Assembly: GCA_008973525.1 (NCBI GenBank)
Contig: WACJ01000129.1
Coordinates: forward strand, 496,001 to 560,000
Direction: 5' to 3'
Length of the DNA: 64,000 bases
Source of the DNA: Stenopsyche tienmushanensis
Lineage: Eukaryota; Arthropoda; Insecta; Trichoptera; Stenopsychidae
The notes under the pieces were generated by a model. That model saw only the letters and a list, made by a program, of their open reading frames with translations, did not search any database and had not been told where the DNA came from. The translations under genes were made by a program, and so were the position numbers. Positions 22,540 to 33,784 of this stretch are shown in pieces; the first letter of the stretch is position 1; each line of letters opens with the position of its first letter.

Positions 22540-23280
22540 TTCACAGTGGTTGTCAATTGAAAAGTATAGCATGAATATATTTATTTTAAATTTCTTTATT
22601 ATGGTATATTTTTGTTTGTGATCAATACAATATGTTTTTCTATTTTAATAGTATTCCAATAGTTTCGGTTATGTGTTATCGGAACTATTCGTGACCGTAA
22701 CACAAAATAATAGCCCGAATCAAATGCTAATGGCGAAATATTTTTTTCTATGAACAAATCATATTCGGAAGGAAAAGCCAAGTCACCCCCACAATAAAAA
22801 AAATCCAAATTTACTCGACATATCACAAATAGTTTTATAATCGGTTCTTTAAAAATAAACGAACAAGTTCACAAACCCCGTTCTAATGGCATCCCCCCAA
22901 ACAAGCGAGTCTCTATACGAGAATTCTTACTTAATTGACTTTAATTACTGAAAAAGCCATCGTGAACATTTAAAATTCTATCGTATCGAAGAAATACGTT
23001 ACCCAAAGAATTTAGCGCGCAATTATACGTAATTGATCGAAGAATTAAATAGCCATTAGTGAAAATCGACTACATGGGCCAGATGAAAAATCGATATGGC
23101 GTATTTAGTATGTATGACACGAAGAATTAGCAGGAATAGAAAGCATTAGCCTACCAACCTATCATACTTGAATAATGCACGTGACGTTAATTGTTTCCCG
23201 CCCTGCCTACACCCGCAACCCATTTATCAGCAAGGATCAACCTTTATCAATCTCCACCAAAGGATGTAGTTATGATCCTT
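22540..23280. other. Unique AT-rich stretch
   Basis: No supported gene, repeat or RNA. Confidence 0.5.
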
Positions 23281-23284
23281 GTGA

Positions 23285-23720
23285 TACGAGGGTAGTCCCA
23301 GAAGTTCATGATACAATAGTTTTGTTTGAAAAGTTTCAGTTCAACCAATATAAAAACTGAGCTAGATTTTAATATATTTTAAAATAGATAAAGAAGAATT
23401 TTTATGGAATAGAGGAAAATCTAGTCTCACTCGCGGCCACATTTATGGCGTTCTACTTATATGTTATTGCTAATGGTGTTGCTTCCATGTTCATAGAGAT
23501 CATAGAAGGCCCTGGGTATGCATTTTTTGCCAAAAAATCCGCAAAAAGGTCTGTGTATCCAACCGGTCCACATTTTGGACCGCTGATACGACGAATGAGC
23601 ACCTCACGGTGGGATGTTATGCTCAAATATATCCACAGCACATGAAAGAATATACGCATGAATATTCCGAGATCGGGAAAAGTCCAAACCTGAAAAACAA
23701 AGCCTTAAAATAAAATAATA
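23285..23720 (+). mobile_element. X-core mariner derivative with 5' terminus
   Basis: Starts TACGAGGGTAGTCCCAGAAGT, a mariner-1-type terminus, followed by about 120 bp of leader, GTCTCACTCGCGGCCACATT, then the X core at 23500-23620 (CCAACCGGTCCACATTTTGG, ATACGACGAATGAGCACCTC) and ATTCCGAGATCGGGAAAAGTCC. A 66-codon plus frame runs through the core (FAKKSAKRSVYPTGP). No mariner HTH lies between the terminus and the core in this copy. Together with the 18000-18683 copy it outlines an X element bounded by mariner ends. Confidence 0.62.
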
Positions 23721-24465
23721 AAGAGTTGAAGTCGACGGTTGATGGCTATTTTGAGGGGCTCGACGGCTCTCGCTAGAAAAAATGTATTGTATTTTCTTCC
23801 AATTTTTTGTGTTTTCTTTTTAAGGTCGGGTACTTGTGCTGGAAATACTCTCGTATTACTTTCAACGAGGTGCACAAAGCATGAGATACGAGACGAACAT
23901 ACAAATTACTTTTGAGAAAGCTTTTCAAAACAATTCGGTCGCGATTGAACTGGCAGGTGATATGAATTGTCTTTCATCGTGCTTCAATCGAAGACTTAAA
24001 TGCGATCATTCAGCCCACAGAGCGAATCTTGTCTGCGCACAAATAATCCAAGAACTGTTGAAGCTATTTGACCGTACTCAAATTCTAAGAATAGACGACG
24101 TTTGATAGACAAATATAGGCTTGGTGTATACAAATGTATGGTCTTGTATAGTATTGACTCGCCATCTATTGACACTGAGGCAATTAGGTCCCGAAGTTCA
24201 CAACTGTGCCATAAAGTAGGCGCTAAAGACTCACTGCAATATTTGTCCAGCGTTTCTTGGCACTTGTGAATAAGTAGACGATAGTCAACTTAGTCAGAAA
24301 TCAGAAGTGCCTAACATATTCATTCATTTACAGTTTATAATATTTCCGATCAAACGTCTAAAATTAGATTTATTTTGATTTTCTTGATTATATGTGTGTA
24401 ATCTCTTTCCATTTGTTGATTGAAAATTTTGATTTTTATTTTAAATTTGATTCGATTTCTGCACT
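23721..24465. other. Stretch without a supported gene
   Basis: An 89-codon plus frame at 23836-24105 has plausible amino-acid composition (C-containing, ends RTQILRIDDV) but no motif, no repeat copy and no visible exon context. Left uncalled. Confidence 0.4.
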
Positions 24466-24530
24466 GCGAGTCGCCCAAAAGACTTGGCCGCGGAAAGATG
24501 TGTTCTTATCACCGACTTCCCAGATCTCAT
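24466..24530. repeat. Short dispersed repeat W, copy 2
   Basis: AGACTTGGCCGCGGAAAGAT, then CACCGACTTCCCAGATCTCATA; matches 126-190 in order. Confidence 0.45.
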
Positions 24531-24960
24531 AACTGTGCTCTTTAATTTAATAAATATAAATCTTGATGAAAAACTAGTATTTCCATTCTCTCTTGATCAT
24601 CTTTTTCATATAACATTATTGAACATAGACAATCTCTATAAGTTAATATTTGGGGAACTAAATGTGGTGTTTATATGGACCTATAAATGGATTGGTATTC
24701 ACCATTTGTTATTGTTACGTGGAATCCCCCGGGCCGTTCCTAGCACTGGGGGTACGCTTCAATATGAACGGCATACACGCGGGTTCGTCCTCAATCGAGT
24801 CGCTGAATTGCTAAAAATAGACATCACTGCTCTAAACATATTTCAAATGACCTGAATTTTTCATTTTTTCTTAGGTTTGTATTAATATTCGAATATACAT
24901 TATGATGTATTTTTAAGCATTGAAATTAATTTAAAAAAATGTTATAGTTAATTGTTGTTA
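24531..24960. other. AT-rich stretch with a GC-rich block
   Basis: A compact GC-rich block at 24715-24810 starts TGTTACGTGGAATCCCCCGG and includes CACGCGGGTTCGTCC. It could be the end of an unrecognised LTR (TGTTACG-type start), but no partner was found. Confidence 0.35.
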
Positions 24961-24962
24961 AT

Positions 24963-25690
24963 ACGTACGAGGGTTGTCCAAAAAGTACCTGACCTAGCAG
25001 AGAAAAAACAAAAAAAAATGGACGATGCTTAATAGCTTCCATACCCTGTTTATAGTGAGAACCGCCGATTCCATCTCTTCATTGTTGGTAAATCTTTTAC
25101 CACCCAGACATTTTTTTTAATTGGAAAAATAAATAATCTAAGGGTGCATGAGGAAGCTATTCGAACATTGACGCTTTGATTTTGGATGCCTCGATTTCGG
25201 AGTATTCCATTCATGAACATAAACCATGTTTTGTAGACATGTTTGGGTATTGCGTCTGATCGCAAGACGATCATTCGTTCTATCAGCGGTCCAATAAACG
25301 GACCGATTGGACACACAGTTATTATTGTGGCATTTTTAGCAAAAAAAATGCATTACCGGGTTCTTCTATGATATCTACGTTCACGGAAGCAACCCCAGTG
25401 GCAAAGATTCAAAAAATCTCCTCTTTCATCTCATTGTTTTGACTGTTTTTTTTTTTTTGTTCAGATGTAAAGTGATGGACGCATGTTTCATCCATGGTTA
25501 CGAATCAATGCAAAAACTCGGCTTTATTGCCGTTAAACATCGCCAAATACTCAATTTAAATATACTCATGACGCTATTTTTTCCATCGTGAGCAAACACG
25601 GCACTCATCTCGCGCACAGCTTTCTCGTGTCCAAATTTTCAGTCAATATGCGATGTATCGCTTTATAAGGTAGATAATTTCTACCAAAGG
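24963..25690 (-). pseudogene. mariner-1 with X core in place of the catalytic centre
   Basis: Minus-strand order: HTH remnant (25690-25590, frames giving HRILTEN-like and SCAR-V), GDV... and TMDETCVHHFTSE (first catalytic D) at 25540-25460, a 60-bp T/A-rich spacer, the X core (25395-25150), then KKN-like and SHYKQGMEAIKHR, the mariner C-terminus (family SYYKQGIEALEHRWEKC), and finally the terminus TACGAGGGTTGTCCAAAAAGTACCTGACC reversed at 24963-24993. The second and third catalytic residues are absent. It is the most complete copy of the composite and shows that the X core lies within mariner boundaries. Confidence 0.75.
25150..25395 (-). repeat. X core, copy 5, minus
   Basis: Reverse complement contains GTAGATATCATAGAAGAACCC, GTCCAATCGGTCCGTTTATTGG, ACCCAAACATGTCTACAAAAC and TTCATGAATGGAATACTCCG. 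Closest to the 12546 copy. Frame: CPIGPFIGPLIERM. Confidence 0.65.
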
Positions 25691-25952
25691 CATTTTTTAA
25701 ATAACAACCGCCATCTGTACTTCAAATATCCTCATACATATTAGTTGTATCGAAAAGTCTTTGCCGATTTTTTTATCAATGAAAGAATTTTTAAAAGAGA
25801 GTAAAGAAAATCTAACAAAACTATTTTTTTCATACTACCTATCACATACTACATACACCAAATGCACAAAATAATATTGCGGGTCGTCAATCCAGACTTC
25901 GGAGTCGGAAATGGTTTTCGTCTCAGCCAAAGCCGTTGACATTTACAATTTA

Positions 25953-26215
25953 TGTCGTTACAACGTGGGCGATTTACCATCCCTACGTAGTAGCCCTCGC
26001 TTCTTGCGCGTGCATCGTTGCCGGTTGGGTAGTGACGCGCAGGAGGCGTGAGTCGGGAGAGTCGTCGGTTGGCCTTGGCTGCGGGATGTCGTCCTTCCTG
26101 CAGCCAGATCCTAATTTAGAGAAGAGAGTGTTTTTATTCAACGCCCGTCTATTCCCATCCATTCGTTCAGCAACATCACGGCCCAATAGGAGAACGCCTC
26201 CGCCTCAATGTTACA
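25953..26215 (+). mobile_element. LTR-A copy 3, internally deleted
   Basis: Starts near ACAACGTGGGCGATTTACCATC, skips the TTAACAGCG section, resumes at CGCTTCTTGCGCGTGCATCG, GTTGCCGGTTGGGTAGTGACG, GCCTTGGCTGCGGGATGTCG, TTTATTCAACGCCCGTCTAT and ends CTCAATGTTACA at 26215. The next bases (ATGTCATAA) may be a decayed primer-binding site. Overlapping frames on both strands come from the LTR. Confidence 0.75.
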
Positions 26216-28039
26216 ATGTCATAAATAATCCATTTTTTTTTATCCCCATTCACAATTCGGTGCAAAAAGAGACAAACTTTTTGTCTCGAGAACAAAACTT
26301 TGTACGTGTTGCTCTTCTTTATTATCGTCGGACAGTTCGTGCGGCATCCAAACCTACATTTGATTAGTCTCTCCAATACGTTTTAAATGATTTCAAATAT
26401 GTCGTCATCAAAATTAAAGGAATTTCTAGTAGTAGGGGCATTTTTCAAACGTCAGTTATCCGATTTATATTTTGAAAACCAAAATCTAAAATCGGCAAGG
26501 ACTTATCAATATACCTAAATATATACTTTTATATTAAATAAAAATATTTTTATAGGATTTCTTCCATTGTAATTAAAAGCTATAACGGCGACCCATATAT
26601 TATGAAAAGGGGTACTTAACGAAATTTGCACCAGATGCTAAAGTTACTCATATTCCTGCAGGAGTAAGTTTAGAAAGCAATGTAGGTTACAAATGCCAGG
26701 TGGGCCTTAAAGCCATCCTACAGTGTCGGCTAATCTTGTGGTTAATTTGTCGTTAGCTAGTAAATGTTGGGCAACTTTTGTCCATATGCTAAATACCGTA
26801 GTATATAAGTGGAGCATATTTCGGTCGATTTTCAGACAAACATTAAATATATGCCCTGCCCATTTTAAAATATTTAATAGCATTGTTTCTCATTAATTCC
26901 GGATCAAAGCGCTCGATAATTGGCCATAAATTAAGCGACGAAATCAATCAGCGATTTTTATTGCCGCATTTCGTGCCCAAATTAAAAATATGGCTGTGTC
27001 AAAAAGTTCGCAAAAATGTTTTTTTTTTTTGCGGAACAACATTTCGCCGAAAGTATGACCCATGCTTAATTAAATTCAATTTAGTACGAGTTTCATTCGA
27101 AAAAAAATTGCAACACGCTTGAAATACTTTTTCGTATGGGCAACTTCGGCCATGTTTTTTCAGATCGAAATAAGCCGACATTCATGAAAACGCTCGACGG
27201 TCATAAATGTAATCGCGGAAATACAACCTGACAGAAAAACGCTCGTTTTCAGCTGAAAATACAATGGGAACAATTTTCAAATTTCGCCATCGCCGAGGTC
27301 TGATGAACCAACGAGGATGAAGTTTGCTCTCCGGGTCGCAATCGTATTTATTGCAGCGTCAAACGAACCGGAAAGAAACGCTAAAGAATCGTCCGAGAAA
27401 AAGGAGGCAAGCTCAAAAAACGGACGGAATGATGTTATTGGAAAAGATAAAGAGAATGGAACAACGTTAACCTAGTCTCGCCGAAGCGGGGCACATTCTT
27501 ATCCACTCGGAATATCTTTATATATTTAAATGCCGCTATATCCTTACATGCACCTTATCTTCGCTCCAATGCTCAAAGAAAACGTCCAACACTTTTTGAA
27601 AAATGTTCCATTTGAGTGTATAAATCGAGAATAAATAACACGGCACCAATCGGAATTAATCACGATCTGAACTAATCCTTGCATTTTTATAGCCACTCAG
27701 TGTTTAAAATCCTTAATGAACCGATTGATCAAACACGGTGGCTTACTGATTAGCTTTGTCTTTGCTCTTTTTATTCAAAATTTCTTATTTTATCGAATTG
27801 AAATATTAAAAATGAACCTTTGAATGGTCTGCTTTGAAGTTGAATCCGTACACGAGACTCTCAATGACGACCCGTGAAACGTGCCGTCATAACTAAATTA
27901 CATTTTTTATCGTACATTAACGTTATAACGTTACTAATTATTATGTTTACTATTAAAAACCCGTCTTGAATATCTGCTTCTAAAAATGTCAATACTGAGA
28001 TAATTTATGAAGCCGGACAGGTCCATTAATGTAATATTG
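26216..28039. other. 1.8-kb stretch without a supported gene
   Basis: AT-rich, unique in the window. The plus frame at 26883-27122 has a run of F residues over a T tract and no motif. A moderately less AT-rich part at 27180-27480 holds no recognised feature. Confidence 0.5.
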
Positions 28040-28390
28040 TGTGGGTGAAATGGCATTCTCAATGTCGCTGTTAATCTGAACAGATTTAATTTGTCAGATT
28101 AACGGTTACATCTTCCGTCTCTCTTCAGGCGCAATGTGTTATTTTAACAGCGCCATCTCTTGCGGCCCTGTGAAGACATTGCACCTGCATACCGACGGAT
28201 CGCTTCTTGCGTGTGTACCGTTGCCGGTTGGGGAATAACGCACAGGAGGTAGAAGTCGGGAGAGTCGTCGGTTAGCCTTGGCTGCGGGAGATCGTCTCTC
28301 CTGCAGCCAGATCTCTCTCTCTCTCTCGTGCGGAATAAATAGTTATTTAGAAAAGAGAGTATTTTTATTCGACGCCCGACTATTCGACGT
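28040..28390 (+). mobile_element. LTR-A copy 4, variant 5' end
   Basis: Starts TGTGTGGGTGAAATGG, then a variant section with GTCGCTGTTAATCTGAACAG and CAGATTAACGGTTACATC, then the standard TCTTCCGTCTCTCTTCAGGC, ACAGCGCCATCTCTTGCGGC, GTACCGTTGCCGGTTGG, GCCTTGGCTGCGGGAGATCG, a CT run and GGAATAAATAGTTATTTAGA. Truncated at the 3' end at CGACTATTCGACG. Confidence 0.72.
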
Positions 28391-28832
28391 GGAAAAGTTG
28401 GGTTAAATACTTGGAATTTTCTAATTTTAATCTAAAGATTCTCGAAGAATCAGAACATCTAAGAAACAACCGAGCTTAACCAATTTGGGAGATTTGTTAG
28501 AGTTGCGTAATTCTAATCGAGATGGGACTTGATCCAAAGTTCCTTGAAAGAGTCGTCTACGCCTCGTAACCAAAGCCGATCTTGAAATTCACCTCTTTGA
28601 AATTCGCCCTTATTAAATCTTTCTTGCTGATATTATGAACGATGTGGCAGCCGTGGGTGTGGAAAATCTCGCCGTAAAAATACGGGGGGAGAGGCTGCTA
28701 GAGCTAGAGCATGCGATAAAAAAAGTTGGACCTCAATAATTCGGCCCCCGATTCAACCCCCGGCGTTATCATGACCCGAAAGCAGAATGAGAGAGGAATA
28801 GCCCCACTTAGCATTGGTGTCAAAAGTTCTGG
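28391..28832. other. Stretch without a supported gene
   Basis: Unique sequence between an LTR-A copy and R. TTGGTGTCAAAAGT near 28824 resembles a mutated tRNA-Leu primer-binding site directly before R. No gag-like frame is intact. Confidence 0.4.
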
Positions 28833-29195
28833 ATGGGTGTTAGACTCCACGATGCCCACCTAAAAACCCCCAGGAAGGGAACCAACTAACCTACGCCCAT
28901 GGATAATAGTCAAAAGCCTGGGGTAATCTTCGGTTTGCTCATTTTCGTCGGTTTGCTCATCAAATGCTGCTGAGCCCAGCTAACATAAGTTGGGTGCGCA
29001 GCATAAGGTACCGTAAAGGGGTGTGTGGAACTGCTGATTACAAATCCTTAACAACTTAGTGCATACAGGGAAGACCGGCTTAAGATTACTCTAAGATACG
29101 AGCACCATGGGGGATGGGTAGTCCCTGCAGTCCATCATCTGCCGAGGTAATCCGGACCAGAACACACATCAGCGCCGGTAATGGGATCGATCATA
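28833..29195 (+). repeat. R repeat, copy 2
   Basis: TAGACTCCACGATGCCCACC, AACCTACGCCCATGG, GTCGGTTTGCTCATCAAATGC, AGCTAACATAAGTTGGGTGC, CCTGCAGTCCATCATCTGC and GAGGTAATCCGGACCAGAAC keep the order of the 41280-41955 copy, with an internal deletion before the end. Confidence 0.65.
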
Positions 29196-29235
29196 TAGAT
29201 TATACACCTGTAAGTAGTTGCCTATCGGTTTGCAT

Positions 29236-29252
29236 TGGTGTCAGAAGTAGCG
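29236..29252 (+). promoter_or_regulatory. tRNA-Leu-type primer-binding site
   Basis: TGGTGTCAGAAGTAGCG. The first 13 bases are complementary to the 3' end of insect tRNA-Leu as I recall it (...CACTTCTGACACCA with CCA). No clear LTR lies directly upstream here. Confidence 0.4.
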
Positions 29253-29442
29253 AATCAGAAGTGGCGCAGTGAAGAGATTTGGGGAAGGGGCGAGGTTCTT
29301 TCGGCATCCAACTACGTGGGGCGATTCGACAAAGGATCGCCAGGAATCCACCCCGTCAAATACGTGAAGGGAAGCTAGATATAGGACGTCAATGCCGAGA
29401 CAGGCACTGGTAGTTCTCTAAACAACCTAACCCACTTTGTGA

Positions 29443-29718
29443 CACGTTGTCGACTCATCACATCACTAGCGTATGCATCCGATGAATATTAGCGGCGGTA
29501 TTGTTCTGCAAAATCAAAAAACGGATGACGAAACGCACAAACGGGAGGTGGCGTGAGCACACGACGACCTTTCTATCGGAAGAATTTACTGTGACTGAAC
29601 AAAATGGCCGACAAGCACGTGATATCAAACAAACTGACCGTTAGGATCATCTCTACATGCCAAGTGTGCTAACTTTGTAACAAACAAAAAATCCCCTGGC
29701 CTTTACTTTCTAGATGAC
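29443..29718 (-). pseudogene. mariner-Z N-terminal part with 5' terminus
   Basis: Carries GTTGTCGACTCATCACATCA, GAATTTACTGTGACTGAACA, AATGGCCGACAAGCACG and AACTGACCGTTAGGATC, then ends with CTTTACTTTCTAGATGACCCTCAT, the inverse of the terminus at 62339 and 47852. On the minus strand this is the leader and first residues of the transposase. Catalytic part absent. Confidence 0.68.
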
Positions 29719-30849
29719 CCTCATACTGTTGAAACGCGAATATCTTCTCAGTCGAGGATTTCAATTGAATTTCGATTGAATGCAAGTGCTTCATAGTTTT
29801 TGCTCTTTTATCCTATATTCATGCAACCCTGCACTTTTGAATGTAACAAGGGCCTATCGAAACAATGACTGAAAGTTGAATCGATATTATTGTTACGTTT
29901 GATATATGAATCAGAAAACAAGAAATGTTTTTGATAGAAATAATGACGATGTTTCCTCTTTATCTAAAATATTTTATGTAACCAAAATGTAACGGATGAC
30001 TGTATCATAAATTATTTTATGGTAATGCTATTCAACTATGATATATCTAGTGGAGTATAAGAGACACATTTGTTACACCCTGTGCGCGACTTTACATAGA
30101 AGTTTTCTACATTTGATGCAATATTGTAGTATGGTGAAATGAAACTAGTTTAAAATCAATGTTCATATTCATGTTTAAATTAATTGATGCTACTAAAATT
30201 ATTTGATTGGTTGTGGTGTCCATATGATATCTGGAAGGGCCTCAGGTCGTCCAATTCGAGCATCTGCCGAAGCATCAAAATTGTGTACAATATTTTGATA
30301 TGCTCGAACTTCATCGACCCTAAATGAAGTGAGTTTTGTACTCAATATACAAAGTGTCGTTGTTAGCAGCAACTCCAAACTCCATTCGACATTTCTCTGT
30401 GACCTAGTTCCTTCAAAGGGTTGCTTAAATTCATTATCGAATGAACACATATGCAAATCCACATAATTTCCACCGAGCGTTCATATTCACATTGGGGCGA
30501 TTATAATCGGCCTCATAAAAGTCCCCCTGCGAACAAATACGATTTTCATCATTTCCGAGTGTTTGGTGATTTTTTTTGTAGTCTACTTGGACGTGTAAAC
30601 AGTAATTTGGCGGATGGAATTGGATTAAGTGTCAGGAACATCGGTCAGTGTCCGTGTTGAACAGCAAAGAGGCAACAGAAGCGGCGAACCGCTGCCAGAC
30701 CCAATTGCTTTACACCTCCATTGATGAAGTATGGCCATTCATCTGGGTCTGGGATAGTCAAATTAAGTCTACCCTGGGTCAATATTCACAGATACCCTAT
30801 CAATAAGCAATAAACGAGATACAACCATCGCAGTTAAAATATAAATGTA
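29719..30849. other. Stretch without a supported gene
   Basis: AT-rich, with an 87-codon minus frame at 30199-30462 (contains RVDEVRAYQNIVHNFDASAD). It looks somewhat coding-like but has no motif I recognise and no copy elsewhere in the window. Confidence 0.4.
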
Positions 30850-31275
30850 ATATCATCAATATATATACATTAATGAATGTATGTTTGTTTGTTTGTCTCG
30901 TATGCGTTCCTATACTGTTCATCCGATTGTGATAAAACTTTAGCGGTATTATTAAATTAATACTACCATTGTTTGTGTGTAGAATTTATTATGCAAAGAT
31001 AAAATTCCGAAAGTGTAATCAATCTCCAAACAAGCGACGACAATGCACAACTCAACTTCACATACTGGCAGCAATTGACAGATAACGCTCACAAGGAGCG
31101 TCACCAAGGCGATGGCTCTTATTCTGCATCTATGAATATGACAAATAAATATATTTGAATTTTTAATGTACCTCTCTAATAATTACTAAACGCGAACAAA
31201 TAAAAATAATTAAAACATAAATGTTTTCTTTCTTTGTGTGACATTACAACGCATCCCGGGCACTCGCTGACTAAT
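30850..31275 (+). mobile_element. Helitron-like H element, copy 1
   Basis: Starts TCATCAATATATATACATTA, followed by GTTTGTTTGTCTCGTATGCG, TTCCTATACTGTTCATCCGAT and GATAAAACTTTAGCGG, a signature common at the start of non-autonomous insect elements often classed as Helitrons, and ends near ACGCATCCCGGGCACTCGCT. A second copy is at 39799-40083. No Rep/helicase is encoded. The class is inference: no terminal inverted repeat is visible and the end resembles a short GC hairpin followed by CTNR-like bases. Confidence 0.45.
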
Positions 31276-31764
31276 AATAAAACCGTTACAATTCTAAAAG
31301 ATTAATATGTGTTTGTATAATATATAATAAAATAGGCGCGCTACTGGTCTAATGATTGCTTTATGCTGACGACGCACATGCGTATAGTATGTTTATGATG
31401 ATTCTCCATCTCTTTCCGATTAACTGTCGCTTGGAGTTTTCATGATATTCAAGCCAAAAGAAGAAGAGAACTAGAAAATAATTGTTCAAAAATTGAATTT
31501 TATCGTTCGTGCAGAAAACAGAACCCTCCTATAACGTTAACTTCGTTTGCGGCGTCTTTTACATAAGCAACGGGTAAAATACGTAGGATTAATGTCAATT
31601 TGCGCAAGTTAATCATTTCTACTTGTTATCAAAGTAAACACGTAGAAATTTTGCGTGGGTACCTAACTTTTTATAGTGTTTTATTTCTATAGCTTGGGAC
31701 CTATCTCGACACTATAGAAGAATTGACTGTTGATGATAACAAACATCAGACAGCGACTGACTGG
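31276..31764. other. Unique AT-rich stretch
   Basis: No repeat, gene or RNA recognised. Confidence 0.5.
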
Positions 31765-32400
31765 AGTTGGGTTTCATAACAATAGAACCCATTTCCTGTG
31801 CTGCTGTGTCTATTCTGGGTAACCCAGGACTAGCCACACAAAGAGTGTCTTCCATTGATCATTTAGTTCCACGGGAAACGTTACACGCGGAGCATCCAGA
31901 TGCCAACCACTTTTGCTCCACGCCCTCCAGAGGAGGCGAGGATTCCGCGGGAAATACTAGCTTTAGACCATGTGCACCAGAAGGCGCGATGGAAGAGGAA
32001 GAACTAAGGTTAAGCTAAGTTCAAGAGACCTACTTCTGCGGTTTCACTGACACCACGAGTCCAATCTCAGTTTGAAGGGAGCTGCAGCAGATGACGGACT
32101 GCAAGGGTTACCTCTTCCCCACGGTACTCGTATCGATTCCGTAATTCTTAGTACCTAGCCACAAAGACGAGTCGCCGTTCGAATAGTCTATAGGTACGCA
32201 GCACAAGATGATCTGCGCACCTCACTCGTGCTAGCTAAGCTACCCCAGCAGCATTTGATGAGCAAACCGACGTGGCTACTTTCACAAACATCTACTCCAC
32301 ATAATTACCCCAGGGTTTGAACCGTTGCCCACGGGCGTAGGGCCCCCCACCCCCCTCTGGGGTTTTATGGGTGGGTATCGTGGAGTGTAACACCCACCCG
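31765..32400 (-). repeat. R repeat, copy 3, near full length
   Basis: Reverse complement of the 41280-41955 copy across its whole length, including CTGGGTTACCCAGAATAGACAC, CGTTTCCCGTGGAACTAAAT, GAACTTAGCTTAACCTTAGT, GCAGTCCGTCATCTGCTGCA, GTTTGCTCATCAAATGCTGC, ACCCTGGGGTAATTATGTGG and CACTCCACGATACCCACCCA. An 83-codon plus frame through it is not preserved in the other copies. Possible function: untranslated or non-autonomous retroelement sequence. Confidence 0.68.
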
Positions 32401-32600
32401 ATGACTGTTCACACAGCTTGTATTGTTGGAAAAAAATATATAAATATTCAGCTGTTTGATAAATAAGGAGCTGTAAGTAGTTTTGTGACTTAGTAGATAA
32501 AAAAATATATAACTATCTAGAATAAAAAAATAGCTGTTTGAAGCCCTAATATAGAGCTCTCCATCCCTCAAAATCAATCCTGATTTACTTTCAAATATAT

Positions 32601-32732
32601 TGTAGCGTAGGGGAATGTCATCCCAACGCAATGTAATCTTTATAAATTTAATTCGCCAAGTCAACAGCGATATATCAATTTAACAGCGACATCTCTGTAG
32701 TGCCCCAAGAGCGCTGCCACTTCTACGTTACA
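32601..32732 (+). mobile_element. LTR-A copy 5, strongly internally deleted
   Basis: Starts TGTAGCGTAGGGGAATGTC, has AATTCGCCAAGTCAACAGCG and TTTAACAGCGACATCTC, then jumps to a 3' end CCACTTCTACGTTACA. At 132 bp it lacks the central R-like section and AATAAA. Both termini (TGTAG...GTTACA) are present, so this defines the LTR ends and is followed directly by a primer-binding site. Confidence 0.7.
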
Positions 32733-32733
32733 A

Positions 32734-32750
32734 TGGTGTCAGAAGTGGGA
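32734..32750 (+). promoter_or_regulatory. tRNA-Leu primer-binding site
   Basis: TGGTGTCAGAAGTGGGA starts two bases after the LTR end. It is complementary to the 3' end of tRNA-Leu (TCCCACTTCTGACA plus CCA) as known for several insect Gypsy-type elements. The best-preserved such site in the window. Confidence 0.7.
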
Positions 32751-33768
32751 TGTGTCCTGATGAATTTAATCTACACAGATTAACAGCACCATTGCACAGG
32801 AATAACATTTCCCCCGCTTTACAATATAATTTTTAAAATATTCAACACACTTTGTAGATATGCAAATCGAACAACCCTTTGAAACAAAAAATCGAATTCG
32901 CTCTTAATGCAATTTTAAATTGATCGATTTTTTTATTATCAGAGTCAATGGAATGTAACTGAATACTGCATAAATCATGAATAGATTTGTATAAATTCAA
33001 ATTGGCTGCAGTTTCATGCATATATTAAGAATTTACACACTGATTATAATGGTAATGATGTAAATTAGAACTGAAAATGTTTTTATTAAGTGTTTATTTT
33101 TTTATCATAGCTTATTTTTTACATATTTCCAAAGCAAGACGAATGGCTGTACAAGTAGTTCTTTCGCCAAGGCTTAGTAAATATCCTGTATTGGAAATGG
33201 AAATGAATGCCGTTAGGGAGGGAAAGACCAGGAGCAATTTTCACACCATCTGATTTAATTAATCAATCTATTTTCAATCCAATGGTAGGAACGCCGTTTC
33301 CAATTAGGGCGTCTGTCTCGACCATTTAATTTATTGTATATTTTTTCAGGCGCAAAATCTGCATAACTTTTTATTGCCATTGCTTCTGAGGGGGGGGAAA
33401 ATAATCCAGGAGCACTTATAACAATGGAGATTAATAGCCCTCCAAGTGGAGCGAAATCTACTTTTAATGCACTTTTGCGATATTTGCATTTCTCTATGCT
33501 CTGTACTTTCCACCATTAATGCGCGGATATCGTCTCTTTTTCTCGGTTGAAAAGAGTAAAATTTATATGCGCTCGCGTTAAGTATGCTCGGATTTTGTGC
33601 GCTTATGTGCAACTTTATATGGACTCAGTGACTGATGAAATATCATCCGATGAATAATCGACTTATATATTGGTTCTTAGTCTATGATATAATCCAATAA
33701 AAAATGCGTGAGATTGGTGTCCATCAAGCCAAAGAGCATCCGGGCTGCTTTTCGCCTCTACAAAACAT
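32751..33768. other. Stretch without a supported gene
   Basis: Follows a primer-binding site but holds no gag or pol similarity. A G run lies at 33391-33398. The minus frame at 33346-33612 shows no motif. Confidence 0.45.
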
Positions 33769-33784
33769 TGGTGTCAGAAGTGGA
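33769..33784 (+). promoter_or_regulatory. Primer-binding-site-like sequence
   Basis: TGGTGTCAGAAGTGGA preceded by CTCTACAAAACAT, which may be the end of another LTR (...ACA). The upstream sequence does not match LTR-A convincingly. Confidence 0.45.

Noticed and set aside
24484..24855. 123-codon plus frame starting in repeat W
   Set aside because: No ATG at the start, no motif, composition follows the AT-rich DNA.
31767..32018. 83-codon plus frame as a gene
   Set aside because: It lies inside the R repeat and is not preserved in the other R copies.
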